Below the pieces are notes generated by a model that had not been told where the DNA came from, did not search any database, and saw only the letters and a program-made list of their open reading frames with translations. A stretch of 64,000 bases of DNA from NCBI RefSeq assembly GCF_001449115.1, contig NZ_LAIJ01000007.1, positions 62,001 to 126,000 of the forward strand, given 5' to 3'. The translations under genes were made by a program, and so were the position numbers. Of this stretch, positions 33,059 through 42,513 are shown piece after piece (the stretch's first letter is position 1; the number at the start of each line of letters is the position of its first letter). This DNA is from Occallatibacter gabretensis. GTDB lineage: Bacteria; Acidobacteriota; Terriglobia; Terriglobales; Acidobacteriaceae.

Positions 33059-34084
33059 ATGCAAACGCGGATGGCCACGTTCTCTCAACAGGCACAGTCA
33101 AAAGAGGATGAAAAGAATAGGCCTGCAGCCGGTCCAGATTCCCTTCTCTTTGATATGGATTTGCCTCTGCGCGAGACCTTCTATCCTTTGGGCTTCGCTG
33201 TTGAAATTCTCACGAACGATCAAGATGTTCTCGCAGCCGCAGAGGATAGCTTCGGCCACGTCGCCGCGTGCAGGACGAATACTAACTTGCAGATCAGAAT
33301 CGGTATAACAGATGGAATCGATTCTGGAACTCCGCCAACGCCCACCAGGCGGGAGTACAACCATCTATATTCCTTGATCGCTGATGCCTCAAATCAATCG
33401 CTGCTCGATCTGAATACTCACACGAACTTTGCGTGGCTGACACGTTCGGCACTCAATAACAGACTCTACTTCCGTTACAACTTCCTTGAGAAGATTGTCT
33501 ATCTTCTCCTCGGATCTTCCTTAGTAACCGATATTCATGCTGCCTGTGTCGGGAAAAATGGGAAAGGTATCCTATTGTGTGGCAATTCCGGCGCAGGCAA
33601 ATCAACTCTGGCTTACGCCTGCGCTCGCGTGGGTTGGACCTATACATCCGATGACACGAGCTATCTGGTTAATTCTTCTGATGTTCCATTCGTGATTGGA
33701 CATGCGCATCGGGTTCGTTTCCGGCCAGCGGCGAGAGATTTATTTCCGGAGCTGAGAGACTTCGAAATCACGCCGCGCATGGAAGGAAAGCCGTCAATCG
33801 AGCTACCGGTATCCAGACTTCCGATCTTCAATACCGCAACCGATGCAACAATCCATGCCGTGGTCTATCTCAATCGTTTTCCAGCAGCAATGGGGCGACT
33901 TGACCGGTTATCAGACGGTACGGCAACAAGGAGTATGTGCGCGGAACTTTATTCCGCCGGAGAAATCCGCGCGAAGCACGAGAGGTTACTTGAGGTGTTC
34001 TTCAATACTCCAACGTATGAGCTTCAATATTGCAGTCTGGATCAGGGTATAGCGCAGCTGGAAGAATTAGTACAAGCCATATAA
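33059..34084 (+). CDS. HPr kinase-like P-loop protein
   Basis: A protein of about 341 residues. The C-terminal half carries an HprK-type kinase core: HAACVGKNGKGILLCGNSG with the P-loop GNSGAGKST, then the YTSDDTSYLV strand with paired Asp. It lacks the N-terminal HprK regulatory domain; instead it has about 150 residues without known motifs. HprK-like proteins of this type are known as modification enzymes in some lasso-peptide and other accessory clusters. It is the only plus-strand gene in the cluster. The start is uncertain: an earlier ATG at 32981 is in frame and neither has a good ribosome site. Confidence 0.78.
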   Translation: MQTRMATFSQQAQSKEDEKNRPAAGPDSLLFDMDLPLRETFYPLGFAVEILTNDQDVLAAAEDSFGHVAACRTNTNLQIRIGITDGIDSGTPPTPTRREYNHLYSLIADASNQSLLDLNTHTNFAWLTRSALNNRLYFRYNFLEKIVYLLLGSSLVTDIHAACVGKNGKGILLCGNSGAGKSTLAYACARVGWTYTSDDTSYLVNSSDVPFVIGHAHRVRFRPAARDLFPELRDFEITPRMEGKPSIELPVSRLPIFNTATDATIHAVVYLNRFPAAMGRLDRLSDGTATRSMCAELYSAGEIRAKHERLLEVFFNTPTYELQYCSLDQGIAQLEELVQAI

Positions 34085-34112
34085 AGCCGCCGGCACGGGA
34101 AGAGATTATCCT

Positions 34113-36218
34113 TCAAGGTACTACCTTTCTTCTTGATACTGCTGTAAGCCAGATACTTCGGCCGCAATCGGTATCATACAGCAATGTTTTCGAGTCGCTT
34201 TCCCAGAACGGTTGAATCTGGTTACAGGGAACATCAGCGATTCTTCGCGTAGTTCCGTCCACTTGGTTACGGAGCCAAAGATTCCAGACACCGTGATCCA
34301 GTTGGCTATACGCCATCCATCGCTCGTCGGGTGACAGGGCAGGATAGCGTGTTCCCGGGATGGAGATAGACGAGTTGTTGTGGGTCACATCTGTCAGATA
34401 TATCTGCGGAAGGCCGTCCCCATCGGTAGCTGAGAACGCATAGTGCTTCTCCGACAACAGTGACGCTTCATAGACGTTCATTTCGAGCGGCGTGAGTTCA
34501 GTTTCACTTGCCGCATTGGACAAAACGTTTTTGCGGAGCATCAAGCGTCCGCGGCCATACTCGTCGCGGATGAAAGCAAGACTTTGTTGATCGGCTGACA
34601 GCATTGGTTCACGGGCATTCTCTATGAGTGTTTGGGATGGCTGCTGGAGATCTACGATTTGAGAACCGGTGCTCGAAGCCCGTTCCGCCCAGGTATGGCC
34701 GGCCCCGCTGGCAAACGACAGCAGATCGTATGAAGCGTCGACATCGGGCTCTTGGTGAACTCTATCCTGAGCTTGTGTGATCAAGCGGTATCCGGCCATC
34801 GTGAACGCTGAGAAGCGAACGCCACTCGCAGTCAATTGCGGCCCGCTATTTGCAAATCCTTGCATCTGCAGAGGTATCCGATAGGCATATTCTTCTCGCT
34901 CGGCTCGTTCCGTATAAAGCGTGGAACGCATACTCAAGGCTACCGCTGTGACCATCGCAACAGCCCATGCGTAACGAGTCCAATCTCGCGTAGAGTCTTT
35001 CCGGCAATCGCGCCAGAGCAAGACATAAATCCCCAAGAGTATCGCGAGCATCAACGGAAGCCTCGGGACGTAGAGCAGAACCCTGAGTCCTTCAACATTT
35101 GGTGGCGACGCGATGGAAAACCCAATACCGAGATACGCCACGATCAAGGCACTAAGCCACCAATATTGTCTCCGCGCGAGCAATGTAGATGCGAGTACGC
35201 ATATGGGAAATACCATGAGAACGAAGTTGTACGACGCGGGAATAGTAGAGATCGTGAGTGCTGCAATCACGAGCGCGGACCACTCAAGGAGAACCCGCTC
35301 TTTGCTCCTATCGTCTCTACGAATCAGCAGGATCGCTGGAGCCAAAGCCAGCATCTGTAACCCAGGGGCCAAGAGGGAATACCAGAACGGAGAGTAGTGC
35401 CACGGATGTGGATTCCACTGCGGCTCTGAGAGCAGAAGACCATGTAGAACGCCAGAGATCGATGACGACCCCCCATATGTTCCTAAACCCTCACCTCGCA
35501 TCACCCAGGGAAATATCTCTTGCAACCACGTACGGTGAGCATTCAATCCAAAGATGGCGATAGAAATACTGACTGCAACTAGGCTTGTAATTGCACCAGA
35601 GACTAATGCGCGCCAATCTCTCCTCTGAAAGAAAAATACAAACAGCAGAAGAGGAAAGATTTTGCATGCGGCGGCGACCGCTATCAGTGCTCCGGCCAAG
35701 ATGCGGAGTCCACGTAGATAGCTCCAGCACGCTGCCGTGAGCAGAAGGAGAAGAACAATATAGAACTGCCCGAAGAGCAGATTGCGATGCAAGGGGTAAC
35801 TGAGTGTAATCACCAAGGCTATGCGCCGGTAGCTCAATCCTGTCATTGCCCGCAACATCCATCCAATGGGCACGAGTAGAGCAAGGTTGATCAGAATCCA
35901 GTAATGCTTGGCGGTAAGCGGTGACAGACCGACAAGGGGCCAGACAGCCAGTGTCGAAAATGGGGTGATTGGAAGCAGTCCGATGACGCGGACATCGATA
36001 GCGCGATGGTCCTTCTCGCGTTCGACCCAGGGCCACTCATACATGCGCGAGGTGTCGAATCTCTCCTGTGCCAAGTGAGCGGCCAGATAGTAATTCGGGA
36101 AGTCGGTGTTCAGCGTCTTCCATGCACGCGGTAACGTATGCACGCACAAGAATAGAGTGCACAGGCAAAGTATGGCATTTTCAAATGTTGAAACAACCTG
36201 GCTGTGTGGAACGATCAC
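34113..36218 (-). CDS. GT87-like membrane glycosyltransferase fused to a TolB-like propeller domain
   Basis: A 701-residue protein. The first 430 residues form about ten membrane helices with a DUF2029/GT87-like start (DFPNYYLAAHLAQERF, MYEWPW) and the internal LLFGQFYIVLLLLL segment typical of polyprenyl-phosphate-mannose-dependent transferases. The last 220 residues form soluble PD40/WD40-type repeats (REPMLSADQQSLAFIRDEYG, RYPALSPDERWMAYSQ, IQPFWESDSKTLLYDTD). This fusion is unusual. It probably glycosylates a product outside the inner membrane, with the propeller as a periplasmic binding module. It is convergent with the HPr-kinase-like gene (28-base gap). Confidence 0.75.
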   Translation of the reverse strand: MIVPHSQVVSTFENAILCLCTLFLCVHTLPRAWKTLNTDFPNYYLAAHLAQERFDTSRMYEWPWVEREKDHRAIDVRVIGLLPITPFSTLAVWPLVGLSPLTAKHYWILINLALLVPIGWMLRAMTGLSYRRIALVITLSYPLHRNLLFGQFYIVLLLLLTAACWSYLRGLRILAGALIAVAAACKIFPLLLFVFFFQRRDWRALVSGAITSLVAVSISIAIFGLNAHRTWLQEIFPWVMRGEGLGTYGGSSSISGVLHGLLLSEPQWNPHPWHYSPFWYSLLAPGLQMLALAPAILLIRRDDRSKERVLLEWSALVIAALTISTIPASYNFVLMVFPICVLASTLLARRQYWWLSALIVAYLGIGFSIASPPNVEGLRVLLYVPRLPLMLAILLGIYVLLWRDCRKDSTRDWTRYAWAVAMVTAVALSMRSTLYTERAEREEYAYRIPLQMQGFANSGPQLTASGVRFSAFTMAGYRLITQAQDRVHQEPDVDASYDLLSFASGAGHTWAERASSTGSQIVDLQQPSQTLIENAREPMLSADQQSLAFIRDEYGRGRLMLRKNVLSNAASETELTPLEMNVYEASLLSEKHYAFSATDGDGLPQIYLTDVTHNNSSISIPGTRYPALSPDERWMAYSQLDHGVWNLWLRNQVDGTTRRIADVPCNQIQPFWESDSKTLLYDTDCGRSIWLTAVSRRKVVP

Positions 36219-36245
36219 GCCTCAGGGTACGGCCCACTCCAAGCT

Positions 36246-36266
36246 AAGTTGTCATTCATTTGTCAA
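36246..36266. promoter_or_regulatory. TGTCA-rich motif upstream of the GT87 fusion gene
   Basis: AAGTTGTCAT (36246-36255) followed by TTTGTCAA. Read on the minus strand it gives TTGACA and TGACAACTT, resembling the site at 32871. It lies 28 bases upstream of the GT87-propeller start. Confidence 0.35.
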
Positions 36267-36326
36267 ACGAACATATTCCCTTATTGTCCGATTTGTTGTT
36301 GGCTGACTTGCTAGTCAACAACACGG

Positions 36327-37622
36327 CTAGCCACGACTTTTCAGGGTCTCTTCGATAATATCCGTGGCGCGCTTGAGACCGTGGGCAGACAGTATCTCTT
36401 TTTGCAGCTTTTGGGCAGCGAACCGATACTTTGGATCGTTCAATATTCTCATCACTGCATTGCGAAGGTGAAGCGCGGTAAGGTCCTTCAAACGAAGCAC
36501 TTCTGCCACACCCAACCACTCCAATCGAGCTGCAATTGCTGGCTGGTCGAAACACTTTGGCAGAGCGATCATCGGTTTACCTTGTAGCAGAGTTTCAAAC
36601 ACTGTATTCGGGCCAGCGTGCGTAATCACTATATGCGCGAGCCTTAACAGTTCAAGTTGAGGAGCATTTCTCACGACCAGTGGTCTTCCCGGAAGACCCT
36701 GGAACACTTCGGGATCACGACGGCCACCGAGAGAAATGACGAGCTGTATTTCCGGTCCGCTGCAAGCCTCAGCAATCAACCGATAAGTACTCAATTCACC
36801 CTTCAAAGTCGTCCCAAGGGAGGCGTATACAAGAGGTCGTCCATCAAGGCGATCCCACGGGAAATCGACGGATGATCTTCCAGTGCCATCTACGAAAGGC
36901 CCAGTGTAATAGAAGTTGCGAGGTAGTTTCGTTCGTGAAAAGTCGAGACTCTGAGGCAACTGAGTTATGTGCGCTAGCTCGGGATAGACCGAGCTTCTCT
37001 CTCGAACAGGGCCTAGTCCAACTCGTCGCCTATACCTGTCCAGTCTCCAACGTACTGGACCCCTCATCCGGAATATTGAAATCTCCACGAAGGCTTTCTT
37101 CACAATTGAGAACCACGACTGCGGTGGAGTGATTCTACGGGGAGCAGACCAACCAAAATTGTGTGGAATCGAGGTAGAGATAATGTAATAGGGCACGCGC
37201 AATATCTCGGCGAGAGTCGGACCAGACAGCACAATCTCGTCCAGGATGAGTGCCTCAACTCCTGCGCGAATCATGGCCTCAGGGGCCTCACGCAGAGAAC
37301 TCTCCATTTCCCCAATGATGCGAGAAATGCGAAATCGCAGGTCGGCCAGTCCCAAGGGCCGCTTCTGCCGGCTCTTGGAGCGATTGTCTTTTACTAAGCC
37401 TCTGACTTCCGAAAACTCCAGTCCGGCCTCGAGGATCCTTTCCTTCATCTCAAACGGCAGAAAGAATGTAACCCTGTGCCCTCTGGCAACTAATTGCCGG
37501 GACAGAGCGATCATCGGATTCAAATGGCCGGTTCCCTGAATGGACAGTACACCGAAGTGTGACATTGGTTTCGTTTGCGAGAGATTGTGGTCTACGGAGA
37601 CAGTAATCGTCCTTACCTTCAT
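36327..37622 (-). CDS. UGT/MGT-type glycosyltransferase (GT1)
   Basis: A 431-residue GT-B enzyme that moves sugar from a nucleotide sugar to a small-molecule acceptor. The N-terminal domain has FGVLSIQGTGHLNPMIALS (acceptor side). The C-terminal donor signature is THAGPNTVFETLLQGKPMIA...FDQPAIAARLEWLG. This macrolide/polyene-tailoring type is common in secondary-metabolite clusters. The start may be the ATG 57 bases further in, since the first 19 residues are atypical and no ribosome site is clear. Confidence 0.88.
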   Translation of the reverse strand: MKVRTITVSVDHNLSQTKPMSHFGVLSIQGTGHLNPMIALSRQLVARGHRVTFFLPFEMKERILEAGLEFSEVRGLVKDNRSKSRQKRPLGLADLRFRISRIIGEMESSLREAPEAMIRAGVEALILDEIVLSGPTLAEILRVPYYIISTSIPHNFGWSAPRRITPPQSWFSIVKKAFVEISIFRMRGPVRWRLDRYRRRVGLGPVRERSSVYPELAHITQLPQSLDFSRTKLPRNFYYTGPFVDGTGRSSVDFPWDRLDGRPLVYASLGTTLKGELSTYRLIAEACSGPEIQLVISLGGRRDPEVFQGLPGRPLVVRNAPQLELLRLAHIVITHAGPNTVFETLLQGKPMIALPKCFDQPAIAARLEWLGVAEVLRLKDLTALHLRNAVMRILNDPKYRFAAQKLQKEILSAHGLKRATDIIEETLKSRG

Positions 37623-37886
37623 TCAAGTTACGCGAGTCATATCCATACGCATACAGCGATCGAGGTAATCGACAACAGGATGACAATCAAAAGACATGTC
37701 CACAATGCCAGGCACAGCGAGACAGAGTAGTTGGACCTTCAATTCGCGGCTTCTATGCAGCTGGCATAGGGTTGAGGGATTATAAGAAAGACTTGGGTCT
37801 TTAACTCGCCACAGCCCTCTTGCTTCAGTCTCTCGGTAAATGGCATGTCTTGATCCGCGCAACGTCGATTCATTGCCAGGAGTCAT
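37623..37886 (-). CDS. Possible small ORF between amidohydrolase and glycosyltransferase
   Basis: An 87-codon ORF that fills the 290-bp gap exactly: it starts 27 bases after the amidohydrolase stop and its stop abuts the glycosyltransferase ATG. The sequence (WRVKDPSLSYNPSTL, VPGIVDMSFDCHPVVDYL) matches no family I know, and no ribosome site is seen. It may be chance; position is the only argument. Confidence 0.2.
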   Translation of the reverse strand: MTPGNESTLRGSRHAIYRETEARGLWRVKDPSLSYNPSTLCQLHRSRELKVQLLCLAVPGIVDMSFDCHPVVDYLDRCMRMDMTRVT

Positions 37887-37912
37887 ACTTCGTCATTATC
37901 CGTATGGATGAG

Positions 37913-39160
37913 TTACGAGAGGACAACTCCCTTGCCACCCAATCGTACTTGCCCCTTACCTAGAACCTCCTCCGTTCTCTGCAGGAGATCTTTAACCGGT
38001 GCCCGTAACCACCGCAAAATGCCGTCAATCCACAATGGTTCAAGTCCCTTTTTCGATGCTGGCGGCAGCCGTTCGAATATCGTCTCAGAGGCAAGCTGTA
38101 CCTGTCCTGAAATCATTACTAACTCAATGTCTTTAAATGAAAGCCTGGGTAAAGTGTCGGCGGCTTGGCGGCCGGTATCTCGAACGGCGATCAAGTCAGC
38201 TGACCCCGACAACCTGATGACGCCTTCGCCGTCTTTCAGCCGGAGCACAGCAGCAGGCGCTTCTGTCACCATTCGATAGACTTTCTCCAATGCGACACCG
38301 CACATGTTTGCGGCAAACCGCACCTCATCCAACAGGTCTCCCGTTGCAGTCAATGGAGAGTCGTTTCCGAGGACGAGATTCTCGATCCTGTCAAAAGCAA
38401 AGATGTTTGGGAGTCTTTCAAACAGGAACTCGTTCGAAGAAGGACAGACAATGAGAGAGACTCCTCGCTCTCGCATCAGTGCGGCTCCACGATCGTCTAT
38501 CGCCAGGCCATGGACCAGGACAGTATCTGGCTGTAAGAGGCCGAGTCGATCGAGACTGGAAAGCTCTTCCCTTGCCTGGTCATCTATGCCTTCGCATGCA
38601 TGCATAATAAAGACGGCTCCCTTCGGTGTCGAAGCATATGCCTGCACAATGTCTCCACCGAGCGCGAGGGAATGTGCCCAGCCGTACTTTTGCACCACCT
38701 TAATCGGAAAGTCTGTTTTTTGCAGCTCGGGCCAAAGAACGTCGTGATGGCATACGGTCGTAGCACCACAAAGGAGATTCCGTATGCCACCCCAACGTAA
38801 ACGAACATCCTTCGGGATCTTACGGTGAATTGCGAGAATGTCTGCAAATTCCGTATGGATGTCTTCTCCCCAATCAACGTAATTTCGATACGGTGGATTT
38901 GCCAGCCTGGGAAAGAGAGCGAACTGAAGATGATCGTGTGCGTTGACCAAACCAGGCATCACCATATAGCCATCAAGGTCAATGACGGAACGCGCTGAGG
39001 ACACATCGTCCTTTAAATATGAGGCGCTTTGAAGTTGAGTTATCCGGCCATCGAGGATGCTTAGCGAAGCATCCATACTGTGACGGGGACCCAGGCAACA
39101 GCGAGCCCCGAAAAGAACCACCGGTGCGCCACTGCCCAAAAGTTGTGCAGACTCAACCAT
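37913..39160 (-). CDS. Amidohydrolase of the ATZ/TRZ-cytosine deaminase type
   Basis: Metal-dependent hydrolase, 415 residues. The metal and catalytic ligands are all visible: H75-x-H77 (VNAHDHLQ), H187 and E190 (MHACEG), H217 (LVHGLAID) and D267 (LGNDSPLTA). This set is typical of deaminases/chlorohydrolases acting on heterocycles (guanine, SAH/MTA, triazines). Its start overlaps the upstream methyltransferase by 8 bases, so they are translated together. In this cluster a heterocycle-deaminase role on a GTP-derived intermediate is an inference. Confidence 0.85.
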   Translation of the reverse strand: MVESAQLLGSGAPVVLFGARCCLGPRHSMDASLSILDGRITQLQSASYLKDDVSSARSVIDLDGYMVMPGLVNAHDHLQFALFPRLANPPYRNYVDWGEDIHTEFADILAIHRKIPKDVRLRWGGIRNLLCGATTVCHHDVLWPELQKTDFPIKVVQKYGWAHSLALGGDIVQAYASTPKGAVFIMHACEGIDDQAREELSSLDRLGLLQPDTVLVHGLAIDDRGAALMRERGVSLIVCPSSNEFLFERLPNIFAFDRIENLVLGNDSPLTATGDLLDEVRFAANMCGVALEKVYRMVTEAPAAVLRLKDGEGVIRLSGSADLIAVRDTGRQAADTLPRLSFKDIELVMISGQVQLASETIFERLPPASKKGLEPLWIDGILRWLRAPVKDLLQRTEEVLGKGQVRLGGKGVVLS

Positions 39161-40121
39161 GCTTTCTCGCCACGTAGATGCGAAATCGCGAAGGCTCGCG
39201 ACGACGACTCAACTTTGCGCCCCAGGGACGCATTGCCCACTTCACGCCGTACCATGGAGCGTATGTCGTCCAGGAGATCGACAACTGTTTCTCAAGATCA
39301 CGGAGACGTTCATCCGTCAGATACTCAAGACTTCTGACAGAATTCGAAGCTGTTCCGAAACGTTTGCGAAATGCGGCCTGACGCTCCGCGATCATCTGTC
39401 TGCCACTTTCTTCACAGGAATACCATGGAGTATCGCTGACGATAACGCAACCGTTGCTCCGCACGCAGCGCAAAGCTTCCCGCAGAGTGGCCTCATAATC
39501 TTCGGAGTAGTGGAATGAAGCATTAAAGACAGCAGCATCGAACTGCTCGTCTTGAAAAGGCAAATACGTATTCTCGGCTTGGAATCTCGCGATAGGAATT
39601 GAAAGATATTTACTATAGTGGGCGGCAGCTCCCAGGCCGTCGTGGTTGTTTGTGAGTAGATCCACCGCGACAGCTCGATGTCCAGCGAGTGCCAGGCGAT
39701 AGCTCATCCAGCAGTTGCCGGCTCCTAGATCAAGAATTGTCCGAAATGTTTCAACCGGTTGCACGATGTGCCGAGCCAGATAATCGAAACTCTTTGAACG
39801 GATTTTCCATTGACTGCTGTTTCTTCCGGTTGTGTCCTCGTAGGGAAGTCCGAGGTAATATTCGTCGCTCGGGCTGCTCCGGCCTTCCGCTGAGCGGATC
39901 GCTTCGTAATCCTCTACGAACTGCGAGAAGTGCTGGACACGCTCCGGCGGCAACGCGCGAACAATTCCCCCCCTGTCAATTAGAAAAATGAAATTACACT
40001 TTGAGCACTCTGGACCGTTCAAGTGTGCCCTACAGCGCGTGCACTGCAATAGCAGATCCGTAGGAATGACGTTGTTGAATTTTGAATGCTGAGGTTCGTG
40101 AACTAAAGGAGATCTCAGCAT
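39153..40121 (-). CDS. SAM methyltransferase with N-terminal zinc ribbon
   Basis: A 322-residue class I methyltransferase. The N-terminal ribbon has C27, C30, C39, C42 (LQCTRCRAHL, ECSKC), and the SAM motif I is ILDLGAGNCWMSYRLALAGH, with motif II VAVDLLTNN and motif IV DAAVFNASFHYSED. This ribbon-plus-methyltransferase design recurs in uncharacterised accessory clusters. Its start directly abuts the radical SAM gene stop and its end overlaps the amidohydrolase, forming a three-gene block. Confidence 0.85.
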   Translation of the reverse strand: MLRSPLVHEPQHSKFNNVIPTDLLLQCTRCRAHLNGPECSKCNFIFLIDRGGIVRALPPERVQHFSQFVEDYEAIRSAEGRSSPSDEYYLGLPYEDTTGRNSSQWKIRSKSFDYLARHIVQPVETFRTILDLGAGNCWMSYRLALAGHRAVAVDLLTNNHDGLGAAAHYSKYLSIPIARFQAENTYLPFQDEQFDAAVFNASFHYSEDYEATLREALRCVRSNGCVIVSDTPWYSCEESGRQMIAERQAAFRKRFGTASNSVRSLEYLTDERLRDLEKQLSISWTTYAPWYGVKWAMRPWGAKLSRRREPSRFRIYVARKHG

Positions 40122-41615
40122 CTATGCCTTCCAGGATGAGGCTAGTTGCTCTATCGATACAAACGGCGACTTAGAGCGAGAGTTGACTGTTTCTGAAAGG
40201 GTGAGGGCGTCCGACTCTCTGCTCACTGGCTCAAGATCAAGAACTGTCTGCCACAACGCTTTCACTCTTGCATCTACTTCCGTAGTTATGGACTCCATGC
40301 TCCAGGAGTCAACTTCGGCGTGGAGAGCCTCGCGTACGGCTCTATAAAAATCGGTCTTATAGGCTGCATGAAACATGATGCACAAATCGTCGCTATCGGT
40401 CCAATTGCGCTTCAGACCAAGTTCCGCTCGTACACGCTCGTAGAACACAGTGCCAGGCAGAGGATATGAGAACGAAATGCCTATATCGTCGGGGCGCACC
40501 TCTCGAACGAAAGCGATTGTCTCCTGCAACTCAGCCCAGGTCTCGCCGGGATATCCGAATTGAAGAAAAAAGCAGGCTCGAATGCCTACTTGTTTCAACC
40601 GCTCCCGTGCGGTAATCACTGTTGAAAGATCGAGTCCCTTATCCATAGCATCAAGTATGGCCTGAGCGCCGGACTCAACTCCCATCCACACCTCGGTGCA
40701 TCCAGCGATCTGAAGGTTCGCCGCTGTTTGTTCACTCATAAGATCAGCGCGCGATTGCACCTTGAATGGTATGGCGGCGTTCCGCTTCGTCACCTCTTCA
40801 GCAAGTGCCTCGACCCAGTGATGATTCAGCGCAAAGATATCATCGCCAAACCAGACATGCTCCACTCCCGCGCTCTTCAACAAGCTCATCTCTTCCGCAA
40901 CGCTATTAGCAGAACGCAAGTGAAAGCGGTTACCCGAGATAGGCTTGGCGCACCAGTTGCAGTGGAAAGGGCAACCGCGGCTAGCGACCATGTTCGTGGA
41001 AAAGTAGCCGTGAGTATTGAGCCACGCCGTCCGATAAAGATCCAGGTCGATGAGGTCGCGCGCGGGCGAGGAGAGTTGAGTCCAGGATGGATTCTTAGCC
41101 AGATACTGCTCGCTTCTCACGAGTTGGCCCTGATCACCGAGACTCACGAGCCCATCTACCTGGGGGACCGGAACGCCTCGAATGATCGAATCGCATAGTT
41201 CTCTTAAAACATTTTCGGCTTCTCCGCACAACACGTAGTCAAAGCCATTCAGAAGAAACAGGCCGGGATTGTCTGTAGCGTCAGAACCATGCACAATCAC
41301 AACTGCGCCAACTTCTCGAGATGCTTTCGCAATCTCCCAGGCGACTTCTCTCATGCGGGTAAGACACATCTTCGAGAGAAAGTTGAAGTCGTCTTCGTAA
41401 ACAACAACGATTTTAGGTTGGTGCTTGTGCAGCATAGCCTGAAACTGGATGGACGGTTCTTCGAGCATCGCGTCGAAGACTGCAACGCGAATACCCTGTT
41501 CGCGCAGCGCAGTAGCCGCGTAAAGTGTGCCAATCGGCGTGTACGGCTGCATCTTACGTAGTTGCTTCGCGTCGTAAGGAAGATGATACGAATGCGTTAG
41601 CAGGACATCAGTCAA
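40122..41615 (-). CDS. B12-binding-type radical SAM enzyme
   Basis: A 497-residue protein with a Rossmann-like cobalamin-binding N-terminal domain (about 1-150), but without a clear DxHxxG histidine. The radical SAM barrel carries the cluster motif C215-x3-C219-x2-C222 (RGCPFHCNWC). The GGE-like segment FGDDIFALNHH and the VQSRADLM strand follow. Such enzymes perform C- or P-methylation or ring chemistry. A TGTCA-rich motif lies 120 bases upstream. The reaction here cannot be predicted. Confidence 0.9.
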   Translation of the reverse strand: MTDVLLTHSYHLPYDAKQLRKMQPYTPIGTLYAATALREQGIRVAVFDAMLEEPSIQFQAMLHKHQPKIVVVYEDDFNFLSKMCLTRMREVAWEIAKASREVGAVVIVHGSDATDNPGLFLLNGFDYVLCGEAENVLRELCDSIIRGVPVPQVDGLVSLGDQGQLVRSEQYLAKNPSWTQLSSPARDLIDLDLYRTAWLNTHGYFSTNMVASRGCPFHCNWCAKPISGNRFHLRSANSVAEEMSLLKSAGVEHVWFGDDIFALNHHWVEALAEEVTKRNAAIPFKVQSRADLMSEQTAANLQIAGCTEVWMGVESGAQAILDAMDKGLDLSTVITARERLKQVGIRACFFLQFGYPGETWAELQETIAFVREVRPDDIGISFSYPLPGTVFYERVRAELGLKRNWTDSDDLCIMFHAAYKTDFYRAVREALHAEVDSWSMESITTEVDARVKALWQTVLDLEPVSRESDALTLSETVNSRSKSPFVSIEQLASSWKA

Positions 41616-41734
41616 GAATCACCTCGAGAATCGGTCGGCGGTGGATTTGAAATCCCGCGTATCCAAGTCATTTGCAATGGATGTTGACGCACCCTGCGGA
41701 TACACTAGCCTCACTTCGCACGGCGTTTGTCTCG

Positions 41735-41755
41735 ACAATGTCATGTCAATGTCAG
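41735..41755. promoter_or_regulatory. TGTCA-rich motif upstream of radical SAM gene
   Basis: ACAATGTCATGTCAATGTCA holds three TGTCA units at 6-7-base spacing in the 163-bp gap (41616-41778) between the radical SAM and GTP cyclohydrolase genes. Confidence 0.35.
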
Positions 41756-41778
41756 CTTTTAATAAGAGGGATTAAGTC

Positions 41779-42513
41779 TCATAAATGTCCTAGCTGATCG
41801 CGCTTTACAGCAATGTAATGAGCGGAATAAGGGCTAGCAGGAACGCTGGCGCTCAGTCGTTCAGTGATTTCGATGCCCGACGACAGTACCGCCCCTATCT
41901 TGTCTGGATTATTGGTCATCAATCTCAGTGAGGTGACTTTGAGAAACCTGATGATCTCCACGACAAGCCGATAGTCGCGCAGATCGACTGCATGGCCTAG
42001 CATCCGGTTGGCTTCAATGGTATCGAGGCCATCATCTTGGAGCGCATAGGCACGTAACTTCTCCATCAGACCGATGCCTCGGCCTTCCTGCTGTTCGTAG
42101 AGCAATACTCCTGCGCCTTGATCGGCTATCGTTTGCAATGCCAGGTGAAGCTGGTCATGGCAATCGCATCGCAGTGAATGGAAGACATCTCCAGTAGCAC
42201 ATTGTGAGTGGATACGAACAACGGGCGGAGTGCTGTGAATGTCACCCAGTACAAGCGCGACGGCGCTTTCCTGGTGCTCCTGTATTACTCCTTTCGATGG
42301 AAGGGTTCTCTGAAACGCCAGAAGGCGAAAGTGAGCCCAGCGCGTTGGGAAATCGATGTCGGCGATTGGTTGCAGCGTTGTAAGCGTGCATAAATCATAA
42401 GAAACCTTCAATTCTTCCCCCTGTAGCGGCCGCAGCAACGATCGCAAATCATCCTCGAGTACCGTTAATAGCGGCGATCTACTGTTCCGTGCGCCGAAGT
42501 TGATACAGCACAT
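41779..42513 (-). CDS. GTP cyclohydrolase II homologue
   Basis: Opens GTP to the diamino-ribosylamino-pyrimidinone that feeds riboflavin and several pyrimidine- or pteridine-derived metabolites. The zinc site C105-x10-C116-x-C118 (QCATGDVFHSLRCDCHDQ) and catalytic loop YEQQEGRGIGLMEKLRAYAL are intact, with DTIEANRMLGH downstream. It stands alone without a DHBP-synthase domain. ATG 42513 has CGGAGA 4 bases upstream and overlaps the methyltransferase by 35 bases; a GTG at 42549 is less likely. Its cluster context suggests a role outside riboflavin synthesis, although it could be the only RibA of the genome. Confidence 0.9.
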   Translation of the reverse strand: MCCINFGARNSRSPLLTVLEDDLRSLLRPLQGEELKVSYDLCTLTTLQPIADIDFPTRWAHFRLLAFQRTLPSKGVIQEHQESAVALVLGDIHSTPPVVRIHSQCATGDVFHSLRCDCHDQLHLALQTIADQGAGVLLYEQQEGRGIGLMEKLRAYALQDDGLDTIEANRMLGHAVDLRDYRLVVEIIRFLKVTSLRLMTNNPDKIGAVLSSGIEITERLSASVPASPYSAHYIAVKRDQLGHL

